Assembly: GCF_019097595.1 (NCBI RefSeq)
Contig: NC_080720.1
Location: forward strand, 31,033,352 to 31,097,351
Reading direction: 5' to 3'
Length of the DNA: 64,000 bases
DNA from: Hemibagrus wyckioides
Lineage: Eukaryota; Chordata; Actinopteri; Siluriformes; Bagridae
Positions 41,390-55,805 of this stretch are shown here, piece after piece; the first letter of the stretch is position 1, and each line of letters starts with the position of its first letter. The notes under the pieces are model-generated. The model was not told where the DNA came from, made no database searches, and saw nothing but the letters and a program-made list of their open reading frames with translations. A program made the position numbers and the translations under genes.

Positions 41390-42500
41390 ATATATACACC
41401 GATATACACCACTATACTCTAGTGCACTTTACTGTACCGCACTCACTATGTTAAACTAAACTGTACTGAACAATCGTAACTAAAACTACTATGCTAAATT
41501 AAACCAAAATCTATACACGTAAAACAAACAAGGAAAAATAGGAGCTAGTTCAAGTGTTTCAGAAAGAAGTAGGTCTTTTGAAGATGGTCAGTGACTCAGC
41601 TGTTCGGACATCTGGGGGAAGTGCATTCCACCACCTCGGTGCCAGAACAGAGAAGAGTCTAGATGTATACCAACCTCTTACCCTGAGAGATGGTGGGACC
41701 AGTAAAGCAGTGCTAGTGGATCTGAGGGAGCGAGGTGCAGTGTGAGGAGTAATAAGAGCTTTGAGGTCAGATGGTGATGGTCCATTCTTGGCTTTGTAGG
41801 CAAGTGTCAGTGTTTTGAATCTGATGCAGCTACCAGAAGTCAATGGAGGGAACGCAGCAGTGGGGTGGTGGTGGGGTGGAGAACTTCAGCAGGTTGTAAA
41901 CAAGTCGCACAGCTGCATTTTGGATCATTTGCAGATGACGAATCGCGTTCAGAGGAAGACCTGCCAGTAGAGAGCTGCACTAGTCCAGTCTTGAAATGAC
42001 CAAGCACCTGAACAAGCACCTGAGCAGCCTGAGTGTATAAAAACAGCTGGATCCTTCTCATGTTGTACAGAAGAAACCGACATTTTATCTATAACTATAT
42101 TACACAATACTAATTCTACCTACTACAGCATGTATGTATTTAAATTTATACTGTACTATGCTAAGTTGTACCAAAATGATATATAATACCTATTTAATCA
42201 ACTCAAACCATCTATACTATACTATACTATAAATATTTTAATTATTATACTATACATAAAATACAGTATCTATTTATTTTAACCTACTAACCTATTAAAA
42301 TTAAAATCCAATATTATACTGATACATTATGCTGTACTTTAATGTACTATACTAAATTATGCCAATTTTATTGATTAATTTATTTTTTTTTACATTGGCT
42401 TAATCTACTAATCCCAAGTATAACAAGTATGATATTATAACAATTTTATTTATTTTATTATAATACACTACACTGCAGACTATTATGCTGTATCTCGGCT
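41390..42500. other. AT-rich flank with scattered CTATA/CTGTA words
   Basis: Around the LINE fragment, words such as ACTATACTCTAGTGCAC, CTGTACTGAAC, TACTATGCTAA and a short perfect CTATA run near 42215-42230 recur. They resemble diverged units of the pentamer satellite that begins about 1 kb downstream. Confidence 0.5.
41548..42065 (-). mobile_element. LINE fragment (L2/Rex1-like ORF2 C-terminus)
   Basis: The minus frame at 41559-41843 contains FKTLTLAYKAKNGPSPSDLK, SLRSTSTALLVPPSLRVRG and FSVLAPRWWNALPPDVRTAE, the typical end of an L2/Rex1-type reverse transcriptase protein. The adjacent 41840-42065 carries a second repeat phrase set (AGTCCAGTCTTGAAATGACC). It is broken and truncated. Confidence 0.75.
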
Positions 42501-42650
42501 ATGGAGCGTGACATGATGAAACTAAGTGCACTTCTGTGTTAGTCTCGACTTCTCTAATTGGCATCACAAGATCTGATAATGTCACTGAATGTTTTCAATG
42601 AAAATGAAAGTTTTTCAATTATTTTTTCCAATTAATTTTTTTATTTACTT

Positions 42651-42655
42651 TTTAA

Positions 42656-42706
<51 letters not shown>

Positions 42707-42708
42707 TT

Positions 42709-42743
<35 letters not shown>

Positions 42744-42746
42744 TTA
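42651..42746. repeat. (TAA)n and (TTTA)n microsatellites
   Basis: TAA trinucleotides to about 42706 and TTTA tetranucleotides at 42709-42746. Confidence 0.95.
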
Positions 42747-43419
42747 CCAAAAACAAAATTAAGGGGCTGGATTTGTTGTAGTTTTTTTTTCAGTACAAAA
42801 TTCAGGGTTCTCAAATTTTCATGAAATTCATAAATTATGTTAGTATTAAACTCCCGAATGTGAATTTGGTAAAAATCTGAGAAAGAAAACCAAAAGAAAA
42901 AAATTGTAAGGGGTTAGGCTTTGTATTTTTTTGTATTTAGCGCTTTCAGATTAATTCTGAAATACTGAAGTATTTCAGTTTCTACCTTCCTAACGCACAA
43001 TATGAATGTGGTGAAAATCTGAGAAACTCAATTTTCAAGGGGTTAGCCTTGGTTTTGTTTTCAGTGATTAGTGTTCAAATCATGTTCGAATCATCTCTCC
43101 TAAAGCACAGTGCAATTTTTTTAACATCTGAGCCACACACACACACACAAATGGCAAGCGTTAGCCTTTGTGTATTTTTCTGTAAACATTTCAAGTTTCA
43201 GCAAATAGTTCATTCAAAAATGTTCATCAAAAGTTCATCAAATACACTAGATGCGTTATGGAGCTCAGTACCAGCAGCACATGGTACTTCATTTCATCCT
43301 AACATGCTCCAGAGAAGAGATCGGAGTCTCTCATTTTCAATGAATGCCATTCAATTAAAAAGTTACAGGTTTGGCCTGAGCAGATGTAAACATTTTACAG
43401 GTCAATATCAGTATAATGT

Positions 43420-46400
43420 ACTACATTATACTATACTATACTATACTATAGTACACTACACTACACTACACTGGCCTACACTATACTATACTATACTATG
43501 CTATGCTACACTACGCTACAGGATACTACAATATACTACGCTATACTATACTACACTATACTATACTACAATATACCACGCTATACTATACTACACTATA
43601 CTACAATATACTACGCTATACTATACTACACTATACTATACTACAATATACTACGCTATACTATACTACGCTATACTATACTACAATATACTACGCTATA
43701 CTATACTACACTATACTATACTACAATATACTACGCTATACTATACTACACTATACTATAATACAATATACTACGCTATACTATACTACACTATACTATA
43801 CTACAATATACTACACTATACTATACTACAATATACTACGCTATACTATACTACACTATACTATACTACAATATACTACGCTATACTATACTACACTATA
43901 CTATACTACAATATACTACACTATACTATACTACAATATACTACGCTATACTATACTACACTATACTATACTACAATATACTACGCTATACTATACTACA
44001 CTATACTATACTACAATATACTACACTATACTATACTACACTATACTATACTACAATATACTATGCTATACTATACTACACTATACTATACTACAATATA
44101 CTACGCTATACTATACTACACTATACTATACTACAATATACTACGCTATACTATACTACACTATACTATACTACAATATACTACACTATACTATACTAAA
44201 ATATACTACAATATACTACGCTATACTATACTACACTATATTACACTATACTACAATATACTACGCTATACTATACTACAATATACTACGCTATACTATA
44301 CTACAATATACTATACTATACTATACTATACTATACTATACTATACTACACTATACTATACTACACTATGCTATGCTACACTACACTACACTATACTATA
44401 CTACAATATACTACGCTATACTATACTACACTATACTATACTACAATATACTATACTACACTATACTATACTACACTATACTATACTACACTATACTATA
44501 CTACACTATGCTGTGCTACACTACGCTACACTATACTATACTACAATATACTACGCTATACTATACTACACTATACTATACTACAATATACTACGCTATA
44601 CTATACTACACTATACTATACTACAATATACTACACTATACTATACTAAAATATACTACAATATACTACGCTATACTATACTACACTATATTACACTATA
44701 CTACAATATACTACGCTATACTATACTACAATATACTACGCTATACTATACTACAATATACTATACTATACTATACTATACTATACTACACTATACTATA
44801 CTACACTATGCTATGCTACACTACACTACACTATACTACAATATACTACGCTATACTATACTACACTATACTATACTACAATATACTATACTACAATATA
44901 CTATACTACACTATACTATACTACACTATACTATACTACACTATACTATACTACACTATGCTGTGCTACACTACGCTACACTATACTATACTACAATATA
45001 CTACACTATACTATACTACACTATACTATACTACAATATACTACGCTATACTATACTACACTATACTATACTACAATATACTACACTATACTATACTATA
45101 CTACACTATACTATACTATACTACACTATGCTATGCTACACTATACTATACTACACTATACTACACTATACTACACTACACTATACTATACTACACTATA
45201 CTACACTATACTATACTACACTGTGCTATGCTACACTACGCTACACTATACTATACTACAATATACTACGCTATACTATAGTACACTATACTATACTACA
45301 CTATACTACGCTATACTATACTACACTATACTATACTACACTATGCTGTGCTACACTACGCTACACTATACTATACTACAATATACTACACTATACTATA
45401 CTATACTACACTATACTATACTACACTATGCTATGCTACACTATACTATACTACAATATACTACGCTATACTATACTACACTATACTATACTACACTATA
45501 CTACACTATAATATACTACACTATACTATACTATACTACACTATGCTATGCTACACTACGCTACACTATACTATACTACAATATACTATGCTATACTATA
45601 CTACACTATACTATACTACACTATGCTGTGCTACACTATGCTACACTATACTATACTACACTATACTATACTACACTATGCTATGCTACACTATACTACA
45701 ATATACTACGCTATACTATACTACACTATACTACACTATACTACACTATGCTGTGCTACACTACGCTACACTATCCTACAATATACTACGCTATACTATA
45801 CTACACTATACTATACTACACTATGCTGTGCTACACTACGCTACACTATACTATACTATACTATACTATACTATACTACACTATACTATACTACACTATA
45901 CTACACTATGCTATGATACACTATACTATACTACAATATACTATGCTATACTATACTACACTATACTATACTACACTATGCTATGCTACACTACGCTACA
46001 CTATACTATACTACACTATACTATACTATACTATACTACACTATGCTATGCTACACTACGCTACACTATACTATACTACACTATACTATACTACACTATA
46101 CTATACTACACTATACTGTACTGCACTATACTATACTACACTACACTACACTATACTATACTACACTATGCTGTGCTACACTACGCTACACTATACTATA
46201 CTATACTACACTATACTATACTATACTACACTATACTATACTACACTATACTATACTACAATATACTACGCTATACTATACTACACTATACTATACTACA
46301 ATATATTACGCTATACTATACTACACTATACTATACTACAATATACTACGCTATACTATACTACACTATACTATACTACACTATACTACACTATAATATA

Positions 46401-49400
46401 CTACACTATACTATACTATACTACACTATGCTATGCTACACTACGCTACACTATACTATACTACAATATACTACGCTATACTATACTACACTATGCTGTG
46501 CTACACTATGCTACACTATACTATACTACACTATACTACACTATACTATACTACACTATGCTATGCTACACTATACTACAATATACTACGCTATACTATA
46601 CTACACTATACTACACTATACTATACTACACTATGCTGTGCTACACTACGCTACACTATACTACAATATACTACGCTATACTATACTACACTATACTATA
46701 CTACACTATGCTGTGCTACACTACGCTACACTATACTATACTATACTATACTATACTATACTATACTACACTATACTATACTACACTATACTATACTACA
46801 CTATGCTATGCTACACTATACTATACTACAATATACTATGCTATACTATACTACACTATACTATACTACACTATGCTATGCTACACTACGCTACACTATA
46901 CTATACTACACTATACTATACTACACTATACTATACTATACTACACTATGCTATGCTACACTACGCTACACTATACTATACTACACTATACTATACTACA
47001 CTATACTGTACTGCACTATACTATACTACACTACACTATACTATACTACACTATACTATACTACACTATGCTGTGCTACACTACGCTACACTATACTATA
47101 CTATACTGCACTATACTATACTATACTACACTATACTATACTACACTATACTATACTACAATATACTACGCTATACTATACTACACTATACTATACTACA
47201 ATATACTACGCTATACTATACTACACTATACTATACTACAATATACTACGCTATACTATACTACACTATACTATACTACAATATACTACGCTATACTATA
47301 CTACACTATACTATACTACAATATACTATACTACACTATACTACACTATACTATACTACAATATACTACACTATACTATACTACAATATACTACGCTATA
47401 CTATACTACACTATACTATACTACAATATACTATGCTATACTATACTACACTATACTATACTACAATATACTACGCTATACTATACTACAATATACTACG
47501 CTATACTATACTACACTATACTATACTACAATATACTACGCTATACTATACTACACTATACTATACTACAATATACTATACTACACTATACTACACTATA
47601 CTATACTACAATATACTACGCTATACTATACTACACTATACTATACTACAATATACTACAATATACTACGCTATACTATACTACACTATACTACACTATA
47701 CTACACTATACTATACTACACTATATTACACTATACTACATAATACTACGCTATACTATACTACAATATACTACAATATACTATACTATACTATACTACA
47801 CTATACTACAATATACTACAATATACTATACTACACTATACTATACTACACTATACTATACTACACTATGCTGTGCTACACTACGCTACACTATACTACA
47901 ATATACTACACTATACTATACTATACTACACTATACTATACTATACTACACTATGCTATACTACACTATACTACACTATACTATACTACACTATACTATA
48001 CTATACTACACTATACTATACTACACTGTGCTATGCTACACTACGCTACACTATACTATACTACAATATACTACACTATACTATACTATACTACACTATA
48101 CTATACTACACTATGCTATGCTACACTATACTATACTACAATATACTACGCTATACTATACTACACTATACTACACTATAATATACTACACTATACTATA
48201 CTACACTATACTATACTACACTACGCTACACTATACTATACTATACTACACTATACTATACTACACTATGCTATGCTACACTATACTATACTACAATATA
48301 CTACGCTATACTATACTACACTATACTATACTACACTATGCTGTGCTACACTACGCTACACTATACTATACTACACTATACTACACTATACTATACTACA
48401 CTATGCTATGCTACACTACGCTACACTATACTATACTACACTATACTATACTACAATATACTACGCTATACTATACTACACTATACTATACTACAATATA
48501 CTACGCTATACTATACTACACTATACTATACTACAATATACTACACTATACTATACTACAATATACTACAATATACTACGCTATACTATACTACACTATA
48601 CTATACTACACTATATTACACTATACTACACTATACTACGCTATACTATATTACAATATACTACGCTATACTATACTACAATATACTATACTATACTATA
48701 CTATACTACACTATGCTATGCTACACTACACTATACTACAATATACTACGCTATACTATACTACACTATACTATACTACAATATACTATACTACACTATA
48801 CTATACTACACTATACTATACTACACTATACTACACTATGCTGTGCTACACTACGCTACACTATACTACAATATACTGCACTATACTATACTACACTATA
48901 CTATACTACAATATACTACGCTGTACTATACTACACTATACTATACTACAATATACTACAATATACTACGCTATACTATACTACACTATACTATACTACA
49001 GTATACTACGCTATAGTATACTACACTATACTATACTACAGTATACTACGCTATAGTATACTACACTATACTATAATACAATATACTACGCTATACTATA
49101 CTACACTATACTATACTACAATATACTACACTATACTATACTACAATATACTACGCTATACTATACTACACTATACTATACTACAATATACTACACTATA
49201 CTATACTACAATATACTACGCTATACTATACTACACTATACTATACTACAATATACTATACTACACTATACTACACTATACTATACTACAATATACTACA
49301 CTATACTATACTACAATATACTACGCTATACTATACTACACTATACTATACTACAATATACTATGCTATACTATACTACACTATACTATACTACAATATA

Positions 49401-52290
49401 CTACGCTATACTATACTACACTATACTATACTACAATATACTACGCTATACTATACTACACTATACTATACTACAATATACTACGCTATACTATACTACA
49501 CTATACTATACTACAATATACTATACTACACTATACTACACTATACTATACTACAATATACTACGCTATACTATACTACACTATACTATACTACAATATA
49601 CTACAATATACTACGCTATACTATACTACACTATACTACACTATACTACACTATACTATACTACACTATATTACACTATACTACATAATACTACGCTATA
49701 CTATACTACAATATACTACGCTATACTATACTACAATATACTACAATATACTATACTATACTACACTATACTACAATATACTACAATATACTATACTACA
49801 CTATACTATACTACACTATACTATACTACACTATGCTGTGCTACACTACGCTACACTATACTACAATATACTACACTATACTATACTACACTATACTATA
49901 CTATACTACACTATGCTATACTACACTATACTATACTACACTATATTATACTATACTACACTATACTATACTACACTGTGCTATGCTACACTACGCTACA
50001 CTATACTATACTACAATATACTACACTATACTATACTATACTACACTATACTATACTACACTATGCTATGCTACACTATACTATACTACAATATACTACG
50101 CTATACTATACTACACTATACTACACTATACTACACTATAATATACTACACTATACTATACTACACTATGCTATGCTACACTACGCTACACTATACTATA
50201 CTACACTATACTATACTACACTATGCTATGCTACACTATACTATACTACAATATACTACGCTATACTATACTACACTATACTATACTACACTATGCTGTG
50301 CTACACTACGCTACACTATACTATACTACACTATACTACACTATACTATACTACACTATGCTATGCTACACTACGCTACACTATACTATACTACACTATA
50401 CTATACTACAATATACTACGCTATACTATACTACACTATACTATACTACAATATACTATGCTATACTATACTACACTATACTATACTACAATATACTACG
50501 CTATACTATACTACACTATACTATACTACAATATACTACGCTATACTATACTACACTATACTATACTACAATATACTACAATATACTACGCTATACTATA
50601 CTACACTATACTACACTATACTACACTATACTATACTACACTATATTACACTATACTACATAATACTACGCTATACTATACTACAATATACTACAATATA
50701 CTATACTATACTATACTATACTACAATATACTACAATATACTACACTACACTATACTATACTACACTATACTATACTACACTATGCTGTGCTACACTACG
50801 CTACACTATACTACAATATACTACACTATACTATACTATACTACACTATACTATACTACACTATACTACACTATACTATACTACACTATACTATACTACA
50901 CTATACTATACTACAATATACTACACTATACTATACTACACTATACTATACTACACTATGCTATGCTACACTATACTATACTACAATATACTACACTATA
51001 CTATACTACACTATACTACACTATAATATACTACACTATACTATACTACACTATACTACACTATACTACACTATACTACACTATACTATACTACAATATA
51101 CTACGCTATACTATACTACACTATACTATACTACACTATGCTGTGCTACACTACGCTACACTATACTATACTACACTATACTACACTATACTATACTACA
51201 CTATACTACACTATACTATACTACACTATGCTACACTATACTATACTACACTATACTACACTATACTACACTATACTATACTGCACTATACTACACTATA
51301 CTACACTATGCTATGCTACACTACGCTACACTATACTATACTACACTATACTATACTACACTATACTACACTATACTATACTACACTATACTACACTATA
51401 CTGTACTGCACTATACTATACTACACTATACTATACTATACTACACTATACTATACTACACTATACTACACTATACTATACTATACTATACTACACTATA
51501 CTACACTATACTATACTACACTATACTACACTATACTGTACTGCACTATACTATACTACACTATACTATACTACACTATGCTGTGCTACACTACGCTACA
51601 CTATACTATACTATACTACACTATACTATACTACACTATACTATACTGCACTATGCTATGCTACACTATACTATACTACAATATACTACGCTATACTATA
51701 CTACACTATACTATACTACACTATACTACACTATACTATACTACACTATGCTATGCTACACTACGCTACACTATACTATACTACACTATACTATACTACA
51801 CTATACTACACTATACTATACTGCACTATACTACACTATACTATACTACACTATGCTATGCTACACTACGCTACACTATACTACACTATACTATACTACA
51901 CTATACTATACTACACTATACTACACTATACTGTACTGCACTATACTATACTACACTATACTACACTATACTGCACTATACTATACTGCACTATACTACA
52001 CTATACTATACTACACTATACTACACTATACTATACTGCACTATACTATACTACACTATACTACACTATACTGCACTATACTATACTGCACTATACTACA
52101 CTATACTATACTATACTACACTATACTATACTACACTATACTACACTATACTATACTGCACTATACTATACTATACTACACTATACTATACTACACTATA
52201 CTACACTATACTATACTGCACTATACTACACTATACTATACTACACTATACTATACAGTGCTATACTGTCCTGCTCTGTACTACATGCTA
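43420..52290 (+). repeat. 8.8-kb pentanucleotide satellite, CTRYR units
   Basis: About 1,770 tandem pentamers, nearly all of the form CTRYR (CTATA, CTACA, CTACG, CTATG, CTGTG, CTGCA) plus ATATA. The pentamer register stays constant from about 43,430 to 52,250. Typical higher-order units are 40 bp: CTATA-CTATA-CTACA-CTATA-CTATA-CTACA-ATATA-CTACG, and a second type with CTATG-CTGTG-CTACA-CTACG. The + strand has almost no stop codons, producing several ORFs of 400-1,300 codons made of Leu/Tyr/Thr/Ile. These lack any domain and are not called as genes. The edges decay into degenerate pentamers. Confidence 0.97.
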
Positions 52291-53118
52291 TTCCTCAGCA
52301 TTCTTTTCTGCCTTACTGTAGTACAGTATCTATTGTTCCTTGGCACTGAAAAACAAGAACCAGGCAAGAGATAAAAGAACAATGTCCTGGACCAGAGAAA
52401 ACAGGACAGATGCGAAAGGAATCATCAAGGCTTTTATTTAAAAAAAAAAACAAAAAAACAAGGATATGTTTAACCTTCAGAGATGCCAGGACAATTATTC
52501 ATTTCCTGTGTGTTTTCCTTTAAAGTGCACAATCAGAAAGCCTTTATTCAGTTTTTTTATTTTTATTTTCTAAAAAAAAGTGGTATTTATCATACAGCTT
52601 GTGTATCACCAGGACGTACTGACAGACCAATCCTCCCATCCCACTTCCCTACGACTTATCCCTCAGCTCCGAAGCCACAGTCAGAGATTTCAGAATAATA
52701 AAAATGTTGATCCTCCTCAGCTCTGGAGGAAGCAGCTAAAGGTGTGACATGAGGCTCTGAAAATGTCATTAATCAAGCTCAGGAAAAGGGGAAACACACT
52801 GACGTGAAAATAAGCAAACAAAATCTGAAAATTCATTAAATATTGTAGCGACAAGGTCACCATGCTATCGAATATATTTTAAAAAAACTATCTCAGTCAA
52901 TAAAGCATTAATTATACATTCAGGTGCAAAAAAACCTGATAACGCTAGGAATACTTTTTTAAAAGGCCATGGAATTTATTTTAAAGCAGCAAGACATTTA
53001 GTGTGTTTAGATAGGGTTAGAAAAATACTAAAAAATAGTAAAAACTAAATAGTAAGATAAAGTAATTAATACTGAATATCCTTCTTGAATTCTGATGAAG
53101 AAGAAGAAAATGATGGTG

Positions 53119-53174
<56 letters not shown>

Positions 53175-55805
53175 TTCCTAACATTTAAAATGCAACTCAA
53201 AATATAAAATTATTTTATTATTTAAACAAAAATACATAGCAATAATTGGAGCTTGACAAATGTTTATTGAGGATGCGCATAAAAATCAAAAACTACACAA
53301 TTAATTAGCAATAAAGTTGTTCAAACTTGTCATTTCTCATTTTCCTGTATGTGGAAGTTCTGTAATAAAATCTTTTTTTATTTTTTATTATTATTATTAT
53401 ATCTACCTTTCTTCCTGAAAACATGGAGGATGTAAAATTTTGCACTTTATATACTGTTTTAAATATCTAGTAATATGATGGACTTGCTGGTTCTTCAGTA
53501 CTAGCCTTTATTACACCTTTATTACCTTTCACAAATCTCTGATTGTGGCTTTCCTATTTAATGTTCAGTGGCAACCATGACAGACTGTAAGATTTTCCTC
53601 TCTAGAAAACACTGATAAACGTCTAAAAGTCATTGTGTTGCTGATATGATCAGAAATGGTGTTTATATCTATAGATAATTCCTTTTGCATATTACAGCTT
53701 GGAGGCGTGTTTACTGAATTAGCAGCAGAACTTGTGCATCCGTATGCTCTGTAGGATATACAGTATTTATTACTTATATATGACGTGAAGATTTTATTGT
53801 ACGTGCCTTCTCTATTTGTGCGTATTGGTTGTGATGCTGATGTCTGTATTAGGATTTTCTGTATTTAGTTTAAAATGCTGAATTGTGTCATTTAGGTTCA
53901 CTATATTCTAGGAGCTCTACTGTTTTGCAAAGCTGCTCGCAAAATAAATAAATAAATGAATGAATTAATAGAAATAAAAAACACGGAACGTCTTTAACGT
54001 CACGGTCCGGGTTAATACTTTATGGGCTTATATTTAGTACACGAGGATGAAAAGTACGCTCTGGCAGAAAGTGAGCGCTTGAGGATCGACGCATTAGGAA
54101 GGTTAAGACCTGGATGCACTAAAATCGTGTTCGATATTTGAAGAGAAAGACGTTGATTCTGAAAACAAGCGTCTCGTTCATCAGACACGAGGATTTCCCA
54201 CAACAGCAGGAGAGCAAAAACAAACTATTATGCAGGGGTGGAGAAATCAGTGTGCGTATATATGCTTTATATATATATATATTATTATTATTATTAATAT
54301 TAAACTAATATATTGTTATGTTCTGTAAAGCTGCTTTAAGACATTGTCCATTGTTCAAAGTGCTATAGAAATAAAATTGAATTGAATTGAATTCAACATT
54401 TTTCCCACTTCTGGCTTCCTACAAGGTTTCAGTTTCAGACAAATTTCCAGTCTCTGAGAATATTTTTATCCCATAATTAACAAAAGTAAAGTAATTCCTT
54501 TTGCACAGATATCTATGTTCATTGTGTAATGAGGTTCAGGAAACTACCGGACATTTACCTTTTATTAAAATCTGTCCTTGTGCGTAAAATATCAGTCGGC
54601 TCATAGATTTAAACCTAGGATGAGAATAAAGACAAATATCTTTGATATGTTTGCTACGTTGATGTGAAAACACCTCAGTCCGACTTTCTGACAGATGAGG
54701 ATAATAACCGTAGTCTGTATTAATGCACTTAACTAGCTAATTAGAGCCGATATATAATATTAGATTATGCTTTTCAGGCTAGTTAGATCTCCAGGCATTC
54801 AAATGTCTAGGAACTGAGTAGCATGATAACTTTCATTTATTTATTACTAGTCCACCCCTGCTATTGTTTGGATTCTGCTTACTCTTGCTGTGTGTTGTGC
54901 TCTTTCAGGTCAACGGGCTGCTGAAAGATACTTCACATGTCTCTGGGAAACGTCTTTAAAAAATAAAAAACGAAATAAATAAATCAATAAAAACAATTCC
55001 GTCTCAGTGCATCGGAAATATTCTGGAAAAATGTCCTTAACGCTGTTAATCTGTCAGAGCTGTTATTAATCTCCTCCACAGAATCATCACCTCTCTTCTC
55101 CTTCTTGCTGGTGTTTATTTATTCGCAGATTAGCAAAGTTTGTCATTTGTAAAGTGTGTGCATCGATCACTGCATCAATACTTCTCTTTTTTAAGCACTT
55201 TCAGACAGGAAAAAAACCCCAAAAACACCAAGACCATATAAACGTACAGTTGTGGCTTAAAGATTTTCCGCTCAAGTCCATGGCAGAGATTTTGTCTGTC
55301 TCGTGCCTGAATCATGAATTAGAAATAAAAGAACAAGAATTAAAAACGACATTCAAATCTCGGCTGAAGTTTAAGCCTTGATTCCCATCAGCACTTTGGA
55401 GCAGGCTATAACATGGGTCTGAATGATGCCTAGAATTGTTTTTTTTATTTTATTCCAAAGGGTATTGGTTATATGGATAGGCAAGATCTAGCCGAGCCTA
55501 AATACCTCGATATCTGTATACTTTTTTTTCTTTATATTTTGGCAAAAATGTTTATTTAAAGCGACTTACAATTTAACAAAGGATACATTCCAAGCAGGGT
55601 TAAGTGCCTAAGACTCCAGTCGAAGTTCTCTGGAATTCCTGGGATTCAAACTCATAATCAAATCACAGTTAATAACTTAGAGGCGTAACCCCTGAGCCAC
55701 CACGTGAGCTCCACCTCCATCGTGATTCAGACCTGCAGCTGGTTCCTGTAGAATTGCAACAGACCACTGTTTCCTCCCAGACTGTAGATGGTGCTGTAAG
55801 GGATG
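52291..55805. other. intergenic / probable b3galt1 3' flank, no gene recognised
   Basis: AT-rich. A (TTTA)n microsatellite lies at 53118-53176. An antisense copy of the 25372 repeat is at 54315-54395. A degenerate dispersed repeat at about 55530-55705 has GCGACTTACAATTTAACAAA and CCCCTGAGCCACCACG. Several TTTATT words could be minus-strand polyadenylation signals for b3galt1, but none is decisive. Confidence 0.5.
54315..54395 (-). repeat. dispersed teleost repeat, copy 2
   Basis: TGTTCTGTAAAGCTGCTTTA and AAGTGCTATAGAAATAAAAT, then (TTGAA)n-like GAATTGAATTGAATTC. It is the reverse complement of the start of the 25372-25610 copy. Confidence 0.65.

Noticed and set aside
43049..52374. Several giant + strand ORFs (up to about 1,327 codons) of Tyr/Thr/Leu/Ile repeats
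   Set aside because: They tile the same pentamer satellite in all three frames, have no domain, signal or splice structure, and arise because the repeat lacks stops on one strand.
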